Shown: positions 22,431 through 34,200 of the stretch, piece after piece
Layout: each line of letters starts with the position of its first letter
How positions within the stretch are numbered: the first letter of the stretch is position 1
Assembly (NCBI GenBank): GCA_022495995.1
Contig: JAFEMH010000531.1
Coordinates: 62,001-126,000 of the forward strand
From: Adenophora triphylla var. japonica
Taxonomy: Eukaryota > Streptophyta > Magnoliopsida > Asterales > Campanulaceae
Length of the DNA: 64,000 nt
Direction: 5' to 3'
Made by a program: the position numbers and the translations under genes
Notes under the pieces: generated by a model
Database searches by the model: none
What the model was told of the DNA's origin: nothing
The model's input: only the letters and a program-made list of their open reading frames with translations

Positions 22431-24134
22431 GTTCTCTCTCCAAATCGGCCATTCGACTCTCGAAACCGAGGATTCGCGAACTATTCGAGGATTACTGCGC
22501 TAACAAGTCGGCGACCGGTGTTCTCACCCACTTCTTTCTCGGCGGAAAGGGATAGGAAAGGTTTAGACTCGGGGTAGGTGTTTAGGCTGAAGGCTCAGGC
22601 AATATGCAAATTAGAATCTTCAAGTTTACTTAAAACAGTGTCTTTTATTAATATCTATTTGGTTGGAAAAGGGGTTCTGCCCTTCTTTTTCACAACTACT
22701 CTAGATCCTGGCTCAGTGGGTTCCGTCACTACGTCTATAAGCCCCTCGTATTCCACCTGTATTTCGACCTCCCGGGGTGGACGGCCCGGGCGAGGGTCCT
22801 ATAGGGCACGCGGATCCCACCGACCAGAGAGTAAAGAACGCTCCTATCGGGTCTAGCGGGTCATAGGACCTTTCAACGCGCGCGAGCGATGCGGATTATA
22901 GTCAAGTCAATACCGGAAAGTCTCGTCTCTCTCGCCTTGACGGATCTTTGACGAATTTCGCTTGAGCGAATGACGGTTTTTGACTTTCGGTAATGTCCGA
23001 GAATATAATAGGCATGGGTCGGGCGGCAAAGCCGGATGACACGGTGTCACATTGAACTTCGTTGCATACGCGGTGCGTGAGTCGAATCGAAGTCAATGCC
23101 GGTCAAGATCTTGCCAATTTTTCCTTGTCGGAATTTTGGCAGAGCTTCGCTTGAGCGAAAGATCTTTTGATTTTTGGCAAAGACTTGGTCTTGACTCTTA
23201 CGCATTCCGTGTGGGTCAATGTCGGAGTCAAGATCCCACCGATTTTTTTCCTTGTCGGAATTTCGGCAGAATTTCGCTTGAGCGAAAATCTTGGCTTCCG
23301 TTATGAGCTAAGGCTTGACCTTTACGTGGGTATGCAACTGGGCTATATGACACGGACTAGACCAAAAACCAACCAAAAGTCACGGTTTTTTGAAACGTGT
23401 GACACGGATCGTGCATTGGTCGACACCGGCCGCCATGGGAGGTTGGGATGATTCCGTGCGCGCCCGGAGCATCGTAAGGCTGTCCGTGATCGCACTGGAA
23501 CCACCCTCGGGTTTGAAGGACGTGCGTGCAAAAGTGTACGGGATATATCGGGTGCGCGTAGTGTGCGGTCTCCTAAAAATGTTCCTTTTTGAGTTAAAAC
23601 AGAGATTTTCATAAATGTGTTTTAAAGGAATGATTTTCGGGACGGGGAAAATGCAACGCGTAAGCACGTAAATTTTAAGGAGCCCCGGTCGATCATGGGT
23701 GAGTAGCCCCAAGTGCTAGGGCTCCCAGATTAACCATGATTTTCCTGGTGGAATTGCCGCGAGGTCGCCCGGTCGAGAATCCAAGGAGGATTGAGCCGTA
23801 CGACCGCATGGATCAATTTTCCGAGTTCCACTCCTTTGCGATATTTTATGCTCAAAGTAAGAACGAAGATCCAAGATGCAAATGATGCAATGCAAGGTAA
23901 AGAAAGCAAGCACGATTAATGAAATCGGCGACGGAGTCTAACCCGCTCAAAGGGAAAAGCTTTCTTATTTTTTTTCAAAATTTTCGAAAAGGGATCTTGG
24001 TACGTGGGATTGTTAAACCACTGGTTATCCCAAGCCCCGGGTTAGGGAGCGATACAGGAAGGTTAAGTGGGGTCCACCTATATACCAAGTATCGATTTTT
24101 GTTTTGAAAATAAAGCTTTTCTCCTTTGGGATGA
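22431..24134. other. 5' leader of the Tat-clade element with repeated near-palindromes
   Basis: No convincing gene is seen in this 1.7-kb untranslated interval between primer site and gag. The near-palindrome TTCGCTTGAGCGAA occurs at 22957-22970, 23146-23159 and 23273-23286. Each copy sits in a diverged repeat of about 125 bp (for example 23090-23170 and 23214-23292). Confidence 0.65.
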
Positions 24135-24152
24135 TCCCCAGCGGAGTCGCCA
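24135..24152 (-). other. Primer-binding site, tRNA-Arg type
   Basis: The minus strand reads TGGCGACTCCGCTGGGGA, 3 bp inside the right LTR. It is complementary to the 3' end of plant tRNA-Arg plus CCA. This proves that the right LTR is the 5' LTR and that the element is on the minus strand. tRNA-Arg priming is typical of Ogre-like members of the Tat clade. Confidence 0.88.
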
Positions 24153-24155
24153 AAC

Positions 24156-25766
24156 TGTGAATGTGTGCCCCAAATTTTTGTTTGTTGGAATTCACGCGAG
24201 TTTGAAGACATCCGAGTTATTTGAAAAACGGAGTCGCCACGCCATTTTGATTACCTCAAAACTTTGAAAAAAAGGTTTTATGGGTTCGGAGGTTAAGTTA
24301 CCCCTTGGGAAGAACGTTTGGCGTTCACCCAAAGTGCCTTGCCGGAGCAAGTCTCCCAAGATTTCATTAATCGTGATTGCTTGCGTGCTTTCTTTGTGTG
24401 CATGTGTTTGAGAGTAAGGGGGGAATGTCACAAGTTGTCTTCCGGACGTACAAACCATTTGTTGGTTGTCGCTCGGGATTCCTTGGAATTTATGTATTTG
24501 GGATTATGATCCCGTCCTCATCTTATGACTTATGATCATCGCATTTTAAACCTCGGGACCCTCGGGACTTGCGTGATCGAGAGAATGACTCTCTTTTGGT
24601 CAAAGATGAGGTTCTTTAGGAAGGAATGTCCTTAGCCCATCAATCCTACGCTTTAAGACGGTCGAGCTCGTATAGAGGCTTCATACTCATTCTTAAGCGA
24701 TAATCGGAGATATAGGGTTCAAGGTTATCCTTTTTCCTAAAGAAATCATGAACCTTTAATGGAAGGAACGATGCAAAGATGAGAACTTTTACACCGGTCC
24801 GTTCCAAGGTTGGGGGAAAGGGGAAATGCATGATGAAAAATGACTCTTTAATGAAAAGATGACATTTTGGTTTTAGCAAATGATGCTTTTTTGATTGAAA
24901 GAAATGATCTTTATGCAAGTGATGCGTAAAGATAGGATTTTTATGCAAATGATGCATTGAAAAGGGGTTTTGATTGCAAAGGATGCATTTTTATTGAAAA
25001 AGATTTGATCTTTATATGCAAATGATGCATAAAGATAACATTTTTATTGGAAAATAGGGGTTTTAGGTGCAAAGGATGCACCTTTATGAAAAAGACTACA
25101 TTTTTATGACAAATGAGGTCTTAATGCATGCTAAGGGGAAGGGGGTGATAAAGAAATGATCTTTATGAATAAATGCCAAGTCCCAAGCAAGATATATGAA
25201 TGCAATGAGCAAGTATATCAATTAAAATGCAAGGTTAGGGCGTGCGAGGTTACCAATCGTTTCCTTCGCTTCTTCGGACGGAGCTAGGAGGAGAGGTTCG
25301 TCTTGGGTCTTGAGGAGGAGGGAGATGGCTTCTTGAGCTTCTTCTTCGCCTTCTTGAGCCTTCAAGGGTGTTCTTCACGTCTTGATTATATTGCTATGGA
25401 GTGAGTGTGTTTTTGTTGTTGTTAATTGTGTGTTGAAATGGGTAGAGGAGGGCTCTATTTATAGGCGATGCGGATAAGGCTAATGAAGTCGTGCAGCTGC
25501 AGCCCTTTGCAAATGAGGCCGTGCGGTCTTATCCATTATGACTCGGCATTCTAGAACCATGCAAGGTGGCATTATTCTAGAACCTTCTCCTAATTAAGAA
25601 AAACGTGTTTTCTTAATTAGGAAGGCTCCTACTGACCCTAATTTTAATTTGGGACTGCTCCAGGACATTTCCGGAACATTAGGAAGGTCCGGGGAATTAC
25701 CGGGAAACTTACCGAAATTGCCGGGAAATTTAACCGGAAGGCATGAGCCAGATTTGGGTACTTACA
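24156..25766 (-). repeat. 5' LTR of the Tat-clade element
   Basis: This 1,611-bp copy is near-identical to 7537-9146 and bounded by the tRNA-Arg primer site on one side and GCTGT on the other. It carries the promoter that would drive the element RNA leftwards. Small differences from the other copy cluster at 25465-25500, just upstream of the TATA box. Confidence 0.92.
25455..25464 (-). promoter_or_regulatory. LTR TATA box (5' copy, functional promoter position)
   Basis: CTATAAATAG on the minus strand is identical to the 3' LTR copy. In element orientation it lies just downstream of a pair of AATGARGCCGTGCGGC-like motifs (25478-25530) enclosed by the inverted repeat GGATAAG/CTTATCC. Confidence 0.75.
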
Positions 25767-25771
25767 GCTGT
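25767..25771 (+). repeat. Right target-site duplication GCTGT
   Basis: This is the second copy of the 5-bp duplication at 7532-7536, followed immediately by the continuation of the interrupted pol (SPKYFGPFQIEA). Confidence 0.9.
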
Positions 25772-26120
25772 CACCAAAATATTTTGGTCCCTTCCAGATT
25801 GAAGCAAGAGTTGTTGTCGCATACAAGCTCAAGTTACCTCCCACCTCCAAAATATACCCTATTTTCCATGTCTCATTACTTAAAGCAAAGGTTGGAGATG
25901 CTATAGTCCCAAATCCTTCTTTACCATATGTTGGGGATGATGGTCAATTTCTGGTGGAACCCATTGCAGTTTTGGACAGACGATTGGTTAAAAAGGGAAA
26001 TAGCCCAGCAGCTCAGGTTTGGTTCAATGGTCGAATGCTTTTCCAGAAGATGCGACTTGGGATGATTGGACAACCATCGCAGCTAATTTCCCTCATTTTA
26101 ATCCTTGAGACAAGGATCTT
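25772..26120 (+). pseudogene. 3' end of the Reina-like pol with chromodomain-like tail
   Basis: This resumes the element cut at 7536. It reads KYFGPFQIEARVVVAYKLKLP, then IYPIFHVSLLKAKVG, then EPIAVLDRRLVKKGNSPAAQ. In a shifted frame it continues with a tail resembling VQWSNAFPEDATWDDW, typical of the chromodomain-like ending of plant chromoviruses. A frameshift lies near 26010. Together with the short LTR this points to the Reina lineage, which is an inference. Confidence 0.7.
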
Positions 26121-26136
26121 TCGAAGGGGAAGGGGA
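26121..26136 (+). other. Polypurine tract of the Reina-like element
   Basis: The purine-rich run CGAAGGGGAAGGGGA abuts the TG start of the LTR at 26137, the expected place for plus-strand DNA priming. Confidence 0.75.
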
Positions 26137-26588
26137 TGTAATGATTTAGGGTTCGTACTGATTTGGGGGTGACCGTTATATTTGAGGATAAAAGTATACA
26201 GCATCGTTTGGAGTTAGCGTATCAATAAGTTCAATAGCGAGCATTGATGTACGCGTTTTTCTTTAATTAGGACGTCGTCGTTTTAGCCTTGTTTAGATTC
26301 TATTTTCGTTACTTGAAGCGCTGTCATTTTAAAGAGAGAGAAAGGGTCGTTGCTATCAACATGTTTCTCTCTCCTTATAATGCTGTAAATCGCCATTTTC
26401 ATGGCTCATGAATACATAACAGAAATCTCAACTTTCTCTGTCTAAATTATACCTTCTCTCTCATCTCATACTCTGAATCTCCATCAAATTCTCTTCTCAT
26501 CTACTCTGAATTATAATTATGTTCTTAATTGGAAGTCAATTTCCAATTGTCGTTTATCAATTTACGATTTCTTAACCTGGACATAACA
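26137..26588 (+). repeat. 3' LTR of the Reina-like element
   Basis: It begins TGTAATGATTTAGG right after the polypurine tract and ends GGACATAACA, giving TG...CA ends and about 452 bp. It includes the CT-rich leader-like stretch common in short chromovirus LTRs. The partner 5' LTR is not in the window, so the outer border is inferred. Confidence 0.65.
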
Positions 26589-26789
26589 GTATTGAAGAAG
26601 ACTAAAATATTTGTCAGGTATTAAATATATACAAGTACGTTTACCGTTTGGATTTGAAAGTACAGGGACAAGTTTCAACAATTTGCTCTAAATCTCCAAT
26701 TTTTTATTAATTTAGCACTAGTAAATTTTTACTTTTTTAAAATTAATGGGGGCAATTGCGGCCATGGGTCTGATTCAGTTAAATTGACT

Positions 26790-28814
26790 TCAAGTAATGA
26801 GACATGAATTTCTTGTTCAAATTGCAAGCTTCAAAACTATCGGATGATAAATTGTGATTATTATGCTCCATATTCCCACCAATGCTAAAAGCTTACTCCA
26901 CCGAAATCGTTGATACGGGACAAGCAAGTATTTCTCGTGCAATTCTAGAAATGATAAAAAAATGTGTGCTCTCCTTAACCACCAACTCAATATATCAAAT
27001 GGATTTTCTTGTTCAAATTCGATGGTCAAATATTTATCAAATTCGTCATTAACACCGCCACGAGATTGTTGTCTTACATAAAAACTTGCCACAAATGATG
27101 ATGATGATGATGAACATTGAAGTATCGAATAATAAGGCTCACTTGTTGTGCATCACAATATATTGACTTGTATTCCTGATAAATTTCTAAAAATGCTTGT
27201 TTGACACTAGCAACTTTTTAACCTACGTTAGGCATATTAGGATCTCCCACCAAATAAAAGTTTGAATAATAATATTCTAAAAATTAACTTAAATCATACT
27301 CTCTAACTATAGGATCTAATAACTTAGCAACCAAAAAAATATCAGGAATGTTAAGCAAATATTTTTCCTACTTTTCTCGCATTTTGAAAAATGCATCTTT
27401 AAAAATAATATCATCTTTAAATTCATAAAATATATTAGAAATTTTCACACAATAATCAACAACTAAAGTAGAAGTAGGGTAATACGTATCGGATAACGCC
27501 AAGGTTGTGGCCTCGAACTTCTTCAACAAATTAATCATACTTGCACATTAAAGTATATAATTTTGTAGAATATTGGGTACCATAGTTAATGGATCAAAAA
27601 ATATGCAAATTTCATTTCTCCAATCATAAGTTTCTTTTAAAACATGAAGGGTAGAATTTCATCTAATTGAAACATCTATTGGGAATCTTTTTTGTTTTTT
27701 TCCATGATTTGTGCAATATTATTTTTATAGCCTTGTAATTTTTGATATTTTCATAATATCATAAACAGTATCTTTAATTGCATTAATAGAAGCTTTCAAA
27801 GCACGCAAACCATCTTGTACACATAAGTTTAAAATATGAAAAATGCATCTAACATGAAAAAATCTACCACCTAGTGATGGTCTACAAACTAAAATTAATT
27901 TGGACAAACTAGCGGTATTAGAACTGGCATTATCAAAAGACATTGAAAAAATTTATCAACTAGATTATATTCATGCAAAATTGTTTGTAACATATGAGCA
28001 ATATTATGTGCGGTATGTGCCTCATCAAATAATTCATATGCAAATAACCTCTCGTACGAGGGTTGTATGAGCTAATTTGCTAGCGGCGGGATCAAAACAA
28101 CATCAAATTAAATGTTCATAGTCTTCGTTATCGAGAAAATTAAAGGAAAGAGATTGCTTACAAAAAAATTTAGCTATTTTTCTCCTATGATTTAGATGAT
28201 TATATGTAAATAAACTAGAAGAACTTTGAGAAGACGGACCAATATTTTCAGAAAATTGCGCGAATTCTTGCAATTGTGCTTTAGTGGTATCTATGCCATA
28301 TTTTCCGGGGTGTTTTTCTATTGTCTGCCTTCTCAAAGTACTGTATCCACCTCTGATAGAGTAATTATATGTTTGCTTGTTATTCAAATGACAAAAGTTA
28401 TATATTGCTTTGAAATTCTTCCCCGCCGCGTCAACGGGGACTTTTTTTTTTGTAGAATTTCATGAAAACTTTGGACTCAATTTTTTTGGTTATTGGAACG
28501 GAAGGGGAATTATTTTTTTCTTTAGGACGCCGCCCTCCCATTGTGGCTTCCAAAGTATTGTCATCACTTTCTTGAGTAGTTGGAGTTGGATTATAAACAT
28601 TTTGTGGTGACACAAAATTTGGAAGTTTTTCCACTTCGTCATCATCTTCCCAATCTTCCCACTCATTTTCATTTTACCCCGAAAGCTTCATATCATAAAA
28701 TTGACCACCTTCATTTTCAACAAATCGTGGTGGTGGTGGTGATTGAGAAGAAGATTGCCCTTGCCCTCTACCCTTACTACCCTTCTTATTTGTGAGGTTC
28801 TTAAGAATATTCAT
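26790..28814 (-). pseudogene. hAT-family transposase (BED/RICESLEEPER-like), broken
   Basis: The minus strand begins MNILKNLTNKKGSKGRG at 28814 and hits a stop near 28675. It continues with a BED-finger-like segment (GGYSTLRRQTIEKHPGKYG near 28330), the mid-domain blocks FDNASSNTASLSKLIL and RPSLGGRFFHVRC...HILNLCVQDGLRALK (27725-27943), and the C-terminal dimerisation region (EFDKYLTIEFEQENPFDILSWW near 27000, then in another frame ESAFSIGGNMEHN near 26870). These are hallmark hAT transposase segments. Several frameshifts and stops show it is dead. Confidence 0.8.
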
Positions 28815-29149
28815 AATGTGAAATATGAAAATATATAAAATGAAGATGAAATAAAGATGTTGGGTGAAAATATGGATATTAGATGAAAATATGAAAGTTT
28901 GATTATGATTTGAGCTTGAAAATCAAAGAAATTAACAAAATTCGTTAAAGAAAGTTAAGAGAGAGCTAATTGAGTTTGTGTGAAAAAAAAATGTGAGGGG
29001 AGGGGGATGGTATTTATAGTTGAGAAAATATGTTAAGATTACAAAAAAAATTTGAGGACTGAAAATTGGTTAAAAAACGGTCAAAACGACTATTTTTGGT
29101 CAACTGGTCGTTAGCTAACAGGCATAACGGCTATATATTGACGAATCTG

Positions 29150-29345
29150 ACGAAAATTTTGACGATTTGGTCCACGGTTTGACGGTTTCGGTTTCGATTT
29201 AGGCTGTCCGAAATCACCGATTCACGATTTTTCAGACGTAGAAATCGGAACCGGACCGCCAAACTGCATGTTACGGTTTCAACCGATTTCGGTTTCGGTT
29301 CCGATTAAAGACGATTCAACGGTTTCAGGCCGGTCATCCCTCCTT
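29150..29345. repeat. Terminal region of the hAT element, GGTTTCGGTT-rich
   Basis: The stretch is dense in CGGTTTCGGTTTCG and its inverse and ends in GGCCGGTCATCCCT, that is AGGGATGACCGG on the minus strand, which resembles hAT terminal repeats. It lies upstream of the broken transposase at 28814. I find no matching end on the left side; it may have been lost when the Reina-like element landed. The TIR call is therefore one-sided. Confidence 0.5.
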
Positions 29346-29424
29346 TACCTCCTTGGTAGCTTTGCCACGGGTATAGTATTTACATCCTTGGTAGCTCCAC
29401 CAAGGGTATCGTATGTATATTATA

Positions 29425-29734
29425 CTCCCTCCGTCCCAATCTAAATGTCCAAAAATGGGTTCGGCGTGGGAATTAAGGAAAGTGAGGTAGGAAAGAGAAA
29501 AAGTGAGGTAGGAAAGAGAAAAAGTTTAAATGTTGTGAGTATGAAAAATTAAATAGGAGAGAGAATGAGTGGGAGGAATAGTTAGAAGAGAGAATGTTGT
29601 GAGTGTAAAAGTAAAGTAGGAGAGAGAATGAGTGGGTGGAATAGTGAAAAAAACTTTCCTCTTTTGAAAATGAGACATTTTAAATGGGACGCCCAAAATG
29701 AAAAGTTGAGACATTTAGATTGGGACGGAGGGAG
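29425..29734. mobile_element. Stowaway-type MITE, 310 bp
   Basis: It begins CTCCCTCCGTCCCAATCTAA and ends with the inverse (TTAGATTGGGACGGAGGGAG), with TA on both sides. This is the Stowaway terminal consensus, so the element is a non-autonomous Tc1/mariner relative. Confidence 0.88.
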
Positions 29735-29759
29735 TAGTATAGTATAATATAATATAGTA

Positions 29760-30028
29760 CTCCCTCCGTCTAGTATAATATTTCACTTTTGTCTTTTTGA
29801 GCGTTTTATATAAGATTTCACTTTTTAAAAATGACAAATAATTTTTATTATTTCTCACAATCATTCTCTCTCCTACTTTACTTTTATAATTAAACAACGA
29901 TCAACTTATTATTTCCTATCTCATTTTTCTTTTTCCTGCCTCATTTTTTATAATTACAACATTTATATTATTTATATATTTTCTTAATTATCGTGCAAAA
30001 TCTATTTGTGAAATCTTTAGGGATGGAG
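29760..30028. mobile_element. Stowaway-type MITE, about 269 bp
   Basis: The left end is CTCCCTCCGTCTAG and the right end is CTTTAGGGATGGAG, flanked by TA. Subterminal segments (ATTTCAC/GTGAAAT) are also inverted. The sequence is more diverged than its neighbour 26 bp away. Confidence 0.8.
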
Positions 30029-30038
30029 TAGCATAATA

Positions 30039-30525
30039 CTCCCTCCGCCCCACACCAAGGTTCCTTGGTGTGGGTTTCATGCTTTTTAAGAAAAAGATTT
30101 GTTTGTGTTGTTTAGAATAGAGGAGAGATAATGTAAAAGCTAAATGTGGAGTAGGGAATAGTAGTTAATGATTGATTTTATTAAAAATGGGTAGAGAATT
30201 AGAGGAGATAGAATGTAAAAATTAAAAATATTTTATAGGAGAGAGAATGGTGTGAGGAATAGTAAGTTAATGATTGATTTTTTTGTAAATACTCCATCCG
30301 TTTCGGAGAAATGCGTACAAAATTGCTTGTCACAAGAATTAAGGTAAAAGGTGAAAAAGGTGATGTGTTATGAGTGTAGATGGTTGGATAGGAGAGAGAA
30401 AGTGAAGTTAGTGGGTAATTGTTGTGAGTATAACAAGTGGATCCTATTTCCATTTTGGGACTTTGCAGATTATTGTGGGACGCCCAAAAGGTTCCTTTTT
30501 GCAGATTATTGTGGGACGGAGGGAG
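30039..30525. mobile_element. Composite of two overlapping Stowaway-type MITEs
   Basis: A left end CTCCGCCCCACACCAAGG at about 30039-30060 has no clean partner. A second left end (CTCCATCCGTTTCGGAG, near 30293) pairs loosely with GGGACGGAGGGAG ending at 30525. The most economical reading is one MITE inserted in or truncating another. The following AT-rich 200 bp (30526-30730) contains two similar copies of a segment with AAAACTTTTCATTTATG and is probably the remainder. Confidence 0.55.
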
Positions 30526-30839
30526 TATGTTAACTTTATAAGGGTATAATGAATTTTTTTATATAAATATATTAAATTATAAGGATATAAATATATTTAA
30601 AACTTTTCATTTATGGAATAAGGATATAATGAATGTTTTTTTTTATAAATATATTAAATTATAAGAATATAAATATATTCAAAACTTTTCATTTATGAAA
30701 CGGAATCTTGAAATAGGACGAATCAAAAAGGAAAATAGAACCGTAAAGTGAGTGGGAGTAGCATATTACCATTTGTTTTGTAGACCGTAACAAACAAGTC
30801 ATTGAAAAATTCAAATCAAATCCCCAAAAGAGTACACTA

Positions 30840-31224
30840 CACTCTTTCCCGGGAAATTTCTAATTCAACAAACGCGGAAGAATGAAGAAGACTTTGATAC
30901 TCATCTTGACTATGATAGGCCCATTCTCTCTCCAAGTCAACCTCTCAAGTCTCCTCTCTGGTAAATTTAATCTCATTAAACCCACACCATTGCATCATTC
31001 TATTTATCCTTGTAATTTTTCCAGTTTAATTTCAGATTATTCCTATTTTGTTAGCAAGATTCCATTTCTGTCAATGCATTTTCAGAAATTTGTGTTTTTT
31101 CATTGATGTAATTTGCAAGAATCCACCATCAATTAAATGGGCTCTGTTTTGTTTAGTTCAATTTTATGCTGTTAGGGTTCATGGTTTTCTGAATTTACTA
31201 TTAGGGTTTTGAATAATTGGAAAA
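30840..31224 (+). promoter_or_regulatory. 5' leader of XLG with possible leader intron and upstream ATG
   Basis: The interval before the XLG start holds an upstream ATG at 30882 and a good donor-like site (CTCTCTG|GTAAATTT) near 30961. T-rich sequence follows, so a leader intron ending shortly before 31225 is possible. I see no clear TATA box. This is inference from consensus only. Confidence 0.3.
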
Positions 31225-34200
31225 ATGACCAATCTTTTGAGAAGAATTTTGCCAATTTCAACTTCCAAGAACCAAGAAGTTGATTTTGATTATGATGAGG
31301 AGTATAATGTGGAGTACTCATTTGCCATGGAGTACACTGGACCTCCAGTTTCTTTTGATATTCCTCAGGCAGCTCCGATTGATCTTCGCCGTATTCCAAC
31401 TGCTTCCGTTGTTGCCATGGAATACACTGGTCCTCCAGTTCCTTATGATATTCCTCAGGTAGCGCCGGTGGATGTCCCCCGGATTCCAACTGCCTCTGTT
31501 GTTTCAATATCTTCCATGTCGAATAATTTGTCGATGCCGTTTGTTCAACCTAGTGTGAAGAGTGATAGTTTGAATAAGAAACTGTCAAATGAGGAGGTAC
31601 TGGGCTCTGTCTTAGTTTCAGATCGTCGTTCGGTTGAATTTGATGATTCCCCTGAGGTAGGATTGACTGCTGGTGGTGATGAAGATTCACCCCGGTTGTC
31701 CGTTGAAAATGGGAGTTCGGGCACTTTGGGGTTTTCAGGTGCTTCTTGTGAGTCGTCTGAAAGCTCAGAGATGAGGGGTGACTGTGATTTGGACAAATTA
31801 AGTTCTAGCTACCCGGCTTCAGAACAAGGAGATTTCATTAATGAGGCTCATTCCCATGATCATAGAACTCAACTCGTGACTTTTGGTGAACCCGAGTTAC
31901 GTGATATAGAGCAAGAGGAAAGTGAAGTTGATGCGCAAGAAATGAGGATTCAAGAAAGGCGAATTGCCAGTTCTCTTGTCAAGAAAGGTTTATGTCACCG
32001 ATGCCTTAAAGGGACCCGCTTCACTGCGAAAGAAGTTTGTATAGTCTGCAATGCAAAGTACTGTTGTGATTGTGTACTACGAGCAATGGGGTCCATGCCG
32101 GAAGGAAGAAAATGTGTTCTTTGTATTGGTTATCGAATCGATGAGTCAAAACGTGGGAATTTGGGAAAGTTTTCCCGGATGCTTAAAAGTTTGCTCACTG
32201 ATTCGGAAGTTAAACAGAGAATGCTCGTTGAGTTATCAAGTCAAGTTAATCAGCTACCGCCCTGGCTGGTCATTGTGAATGGCAGACCTATATCTGTAGA
32301 TGAACTTATTTTGTTGCAAAGGTGTAAGAACCCACCAAAAGGTCTTAGACCAGGAAACTATTGGTATGATAAGGTATCTGGATTATGGGGAAAGGTAAAT
32401 GTTCGATCCTATCCTATGGTTCTTACAATATTTAGTTTGTAGCATTGCTAAAAGCATAAATTAAAATATCTGCATAACTAAATTTGTTGCATGTGTAGAA
32501 GCTTGCATAGAGTTAGACACCCACAAGCACATACTACTCCCTCCGTCCCAAAATGAATGTTAAAAAAAATATTCAAATTTGATCTTGATGATCAAGAGCA
32601 AATTTGATTTTTTTTGGACATTCATATTGGGACGGAGATAGTAGTACTCTATGCATTCTATTTTCTTGAACACCCTTACTGATGTTGGTTTAATCAAACA
32701 GGAAGGGCATAAACCTAGCCAGATCATCAGCTCTCAACTGGCTGTTGGTGGCTCTATTAGGAGGGAAGCTAGCAATGGAAATACAGGTGTATTGATAAAT
32801 AATCGGGAGATTACTAAGACGGAACTCTATATGCTGCAGGTTAGTGTGCTTCAACTCTACAAAATTTTGTTAAATTTAGGTTTAGGTCTATTTGAAACAT
32901 ACTTTCTACCTCCACAGACGGCTGGAATCAATTGTGATGGAAACCCTCATTTTTGGGTGAATGATGATGGGTCCTACCTGGAAGAGGGCCAGAAACAAGT
33001 GAGGGGGAAAATATGGGGGAAGGTACAAAATTATGTTTTACCTAATCCTTTCTTCATTTTTAGTCAATTTCCTTGCAATCATGAATATCTCCAAAAATGT
33101 TCTTTTCAGACTCGGGTGAAGCTAGTTTCTGCTGTCTTGTCTTTGCCAGTACCATCTCAATCTGCAAGTTCTTCTGAGGATGCAGGTGGTAATAGTGGTG
33201 ATAGCGGCCTGGACAAGGAGAAGAGATCCTTGAGAAAACTACTGATTGTTGGTCATGATAAATCTGGGACTAGTACCATATTTAAGCAGGTATTTCAAAT
33301 CTTTTCGCTCACTACCAATTTTACGGTTGAAACATCCTTTCTGATTTTGGGGGAAGTGAAATGCCTAAAAGATGGTGTGGTTGAAGTTATGGTAGCCAAA
33401 AGCGTTGACTCTTAGGTACTGAACTTTTGTGACTCCCTTTCACATGTACTCCCTCCGTCCTTAAATAATGGCCATTTTAATTTCAAGGGACATTGGAGAA
33501 AGTTGGATTTTAAGCATTTTTTGTGGCATAAGTACATAAACGCCATTAATGATTTCACCATATTACACCATGATTGAAGTATGATTTAGACCATGGTGTT
33601 TGATGAGGGAGGGTTTAGTAACTTCACAAAAAATGGACATTCATTTTGGGATAAAGCATCTAAGAAAAGGACATTCATTTAGGGACGGAGGAGTAGTAGT
33701 CTTTTATCAAACGATTCACATTAACGACGATAGTGGAGGTGATTGATGAATATGACTAATTTATATGTTTATTATTATTATTGCAGGCAAAGATTCTTTA
33801 CGGTTCTCCATTCTCAGAAGACGAGCGTCAAAATGTTAAGTTTATGATCCAGAGCAATATGTATGGTTATCTGGGTATTCTTCTTGAGGGCCGTAAATGC
33901 TTTGAAGAAGAATTATCAATTGAGATGAGGAGAGAACAAATGGATCAGCCTAGTACTTCAGGTACAAAGATACTCCCTTCGTCCCATTTTAAACTTCAAA
34001 ATCCCAAAATGGAAAGATTTTGATATTTTTTTATTCAATGGACCCCACATGTTATACCCACAACACCATCCACTAACTATTCCCTACCCCGCTTTCTATC
34101 TCCTACCCACTTTCTGTACTCACAACACCCTACCCCACTTTCTATATTTTATACTAAAAACATCCCTTTCCTCAATATTTGAGCCCACTTTTTTTGAAGT

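Larger units (their letters stand above)
7537..25766 (-). mobile_element. Complete 18.2-kb Tat/Ogre-clade LTR retrotransposon, coding region decayed
   Basis: Two LTRs of about 1.61 kb, the matching duplication GCTGT outside, and a tRNA-Arg primer site next to the right LTR define a whole minus-strand element. Removing it rejoins the host element's integrase reading frame. The gag-pol remnants lie at 15978-22430 and include an extra archaeal-type RNase H, a mark of the Tat clade. Between pol and the 3' LTR are two plus-strand antisense frame regions and a 50-bp tandem array. Both traits are known in some Tat elements. The LTRs are nearly identical, so insertion was recent although pol is riddled with stops. 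Confidence 0.85.

Noticed and set aside
26663..26670. CAGGGACA as the left hAT terminal repeat
   Set aside because: Too short a match to the right end AGGGATGACCGG and no 8-bp duplication could be paired with it.
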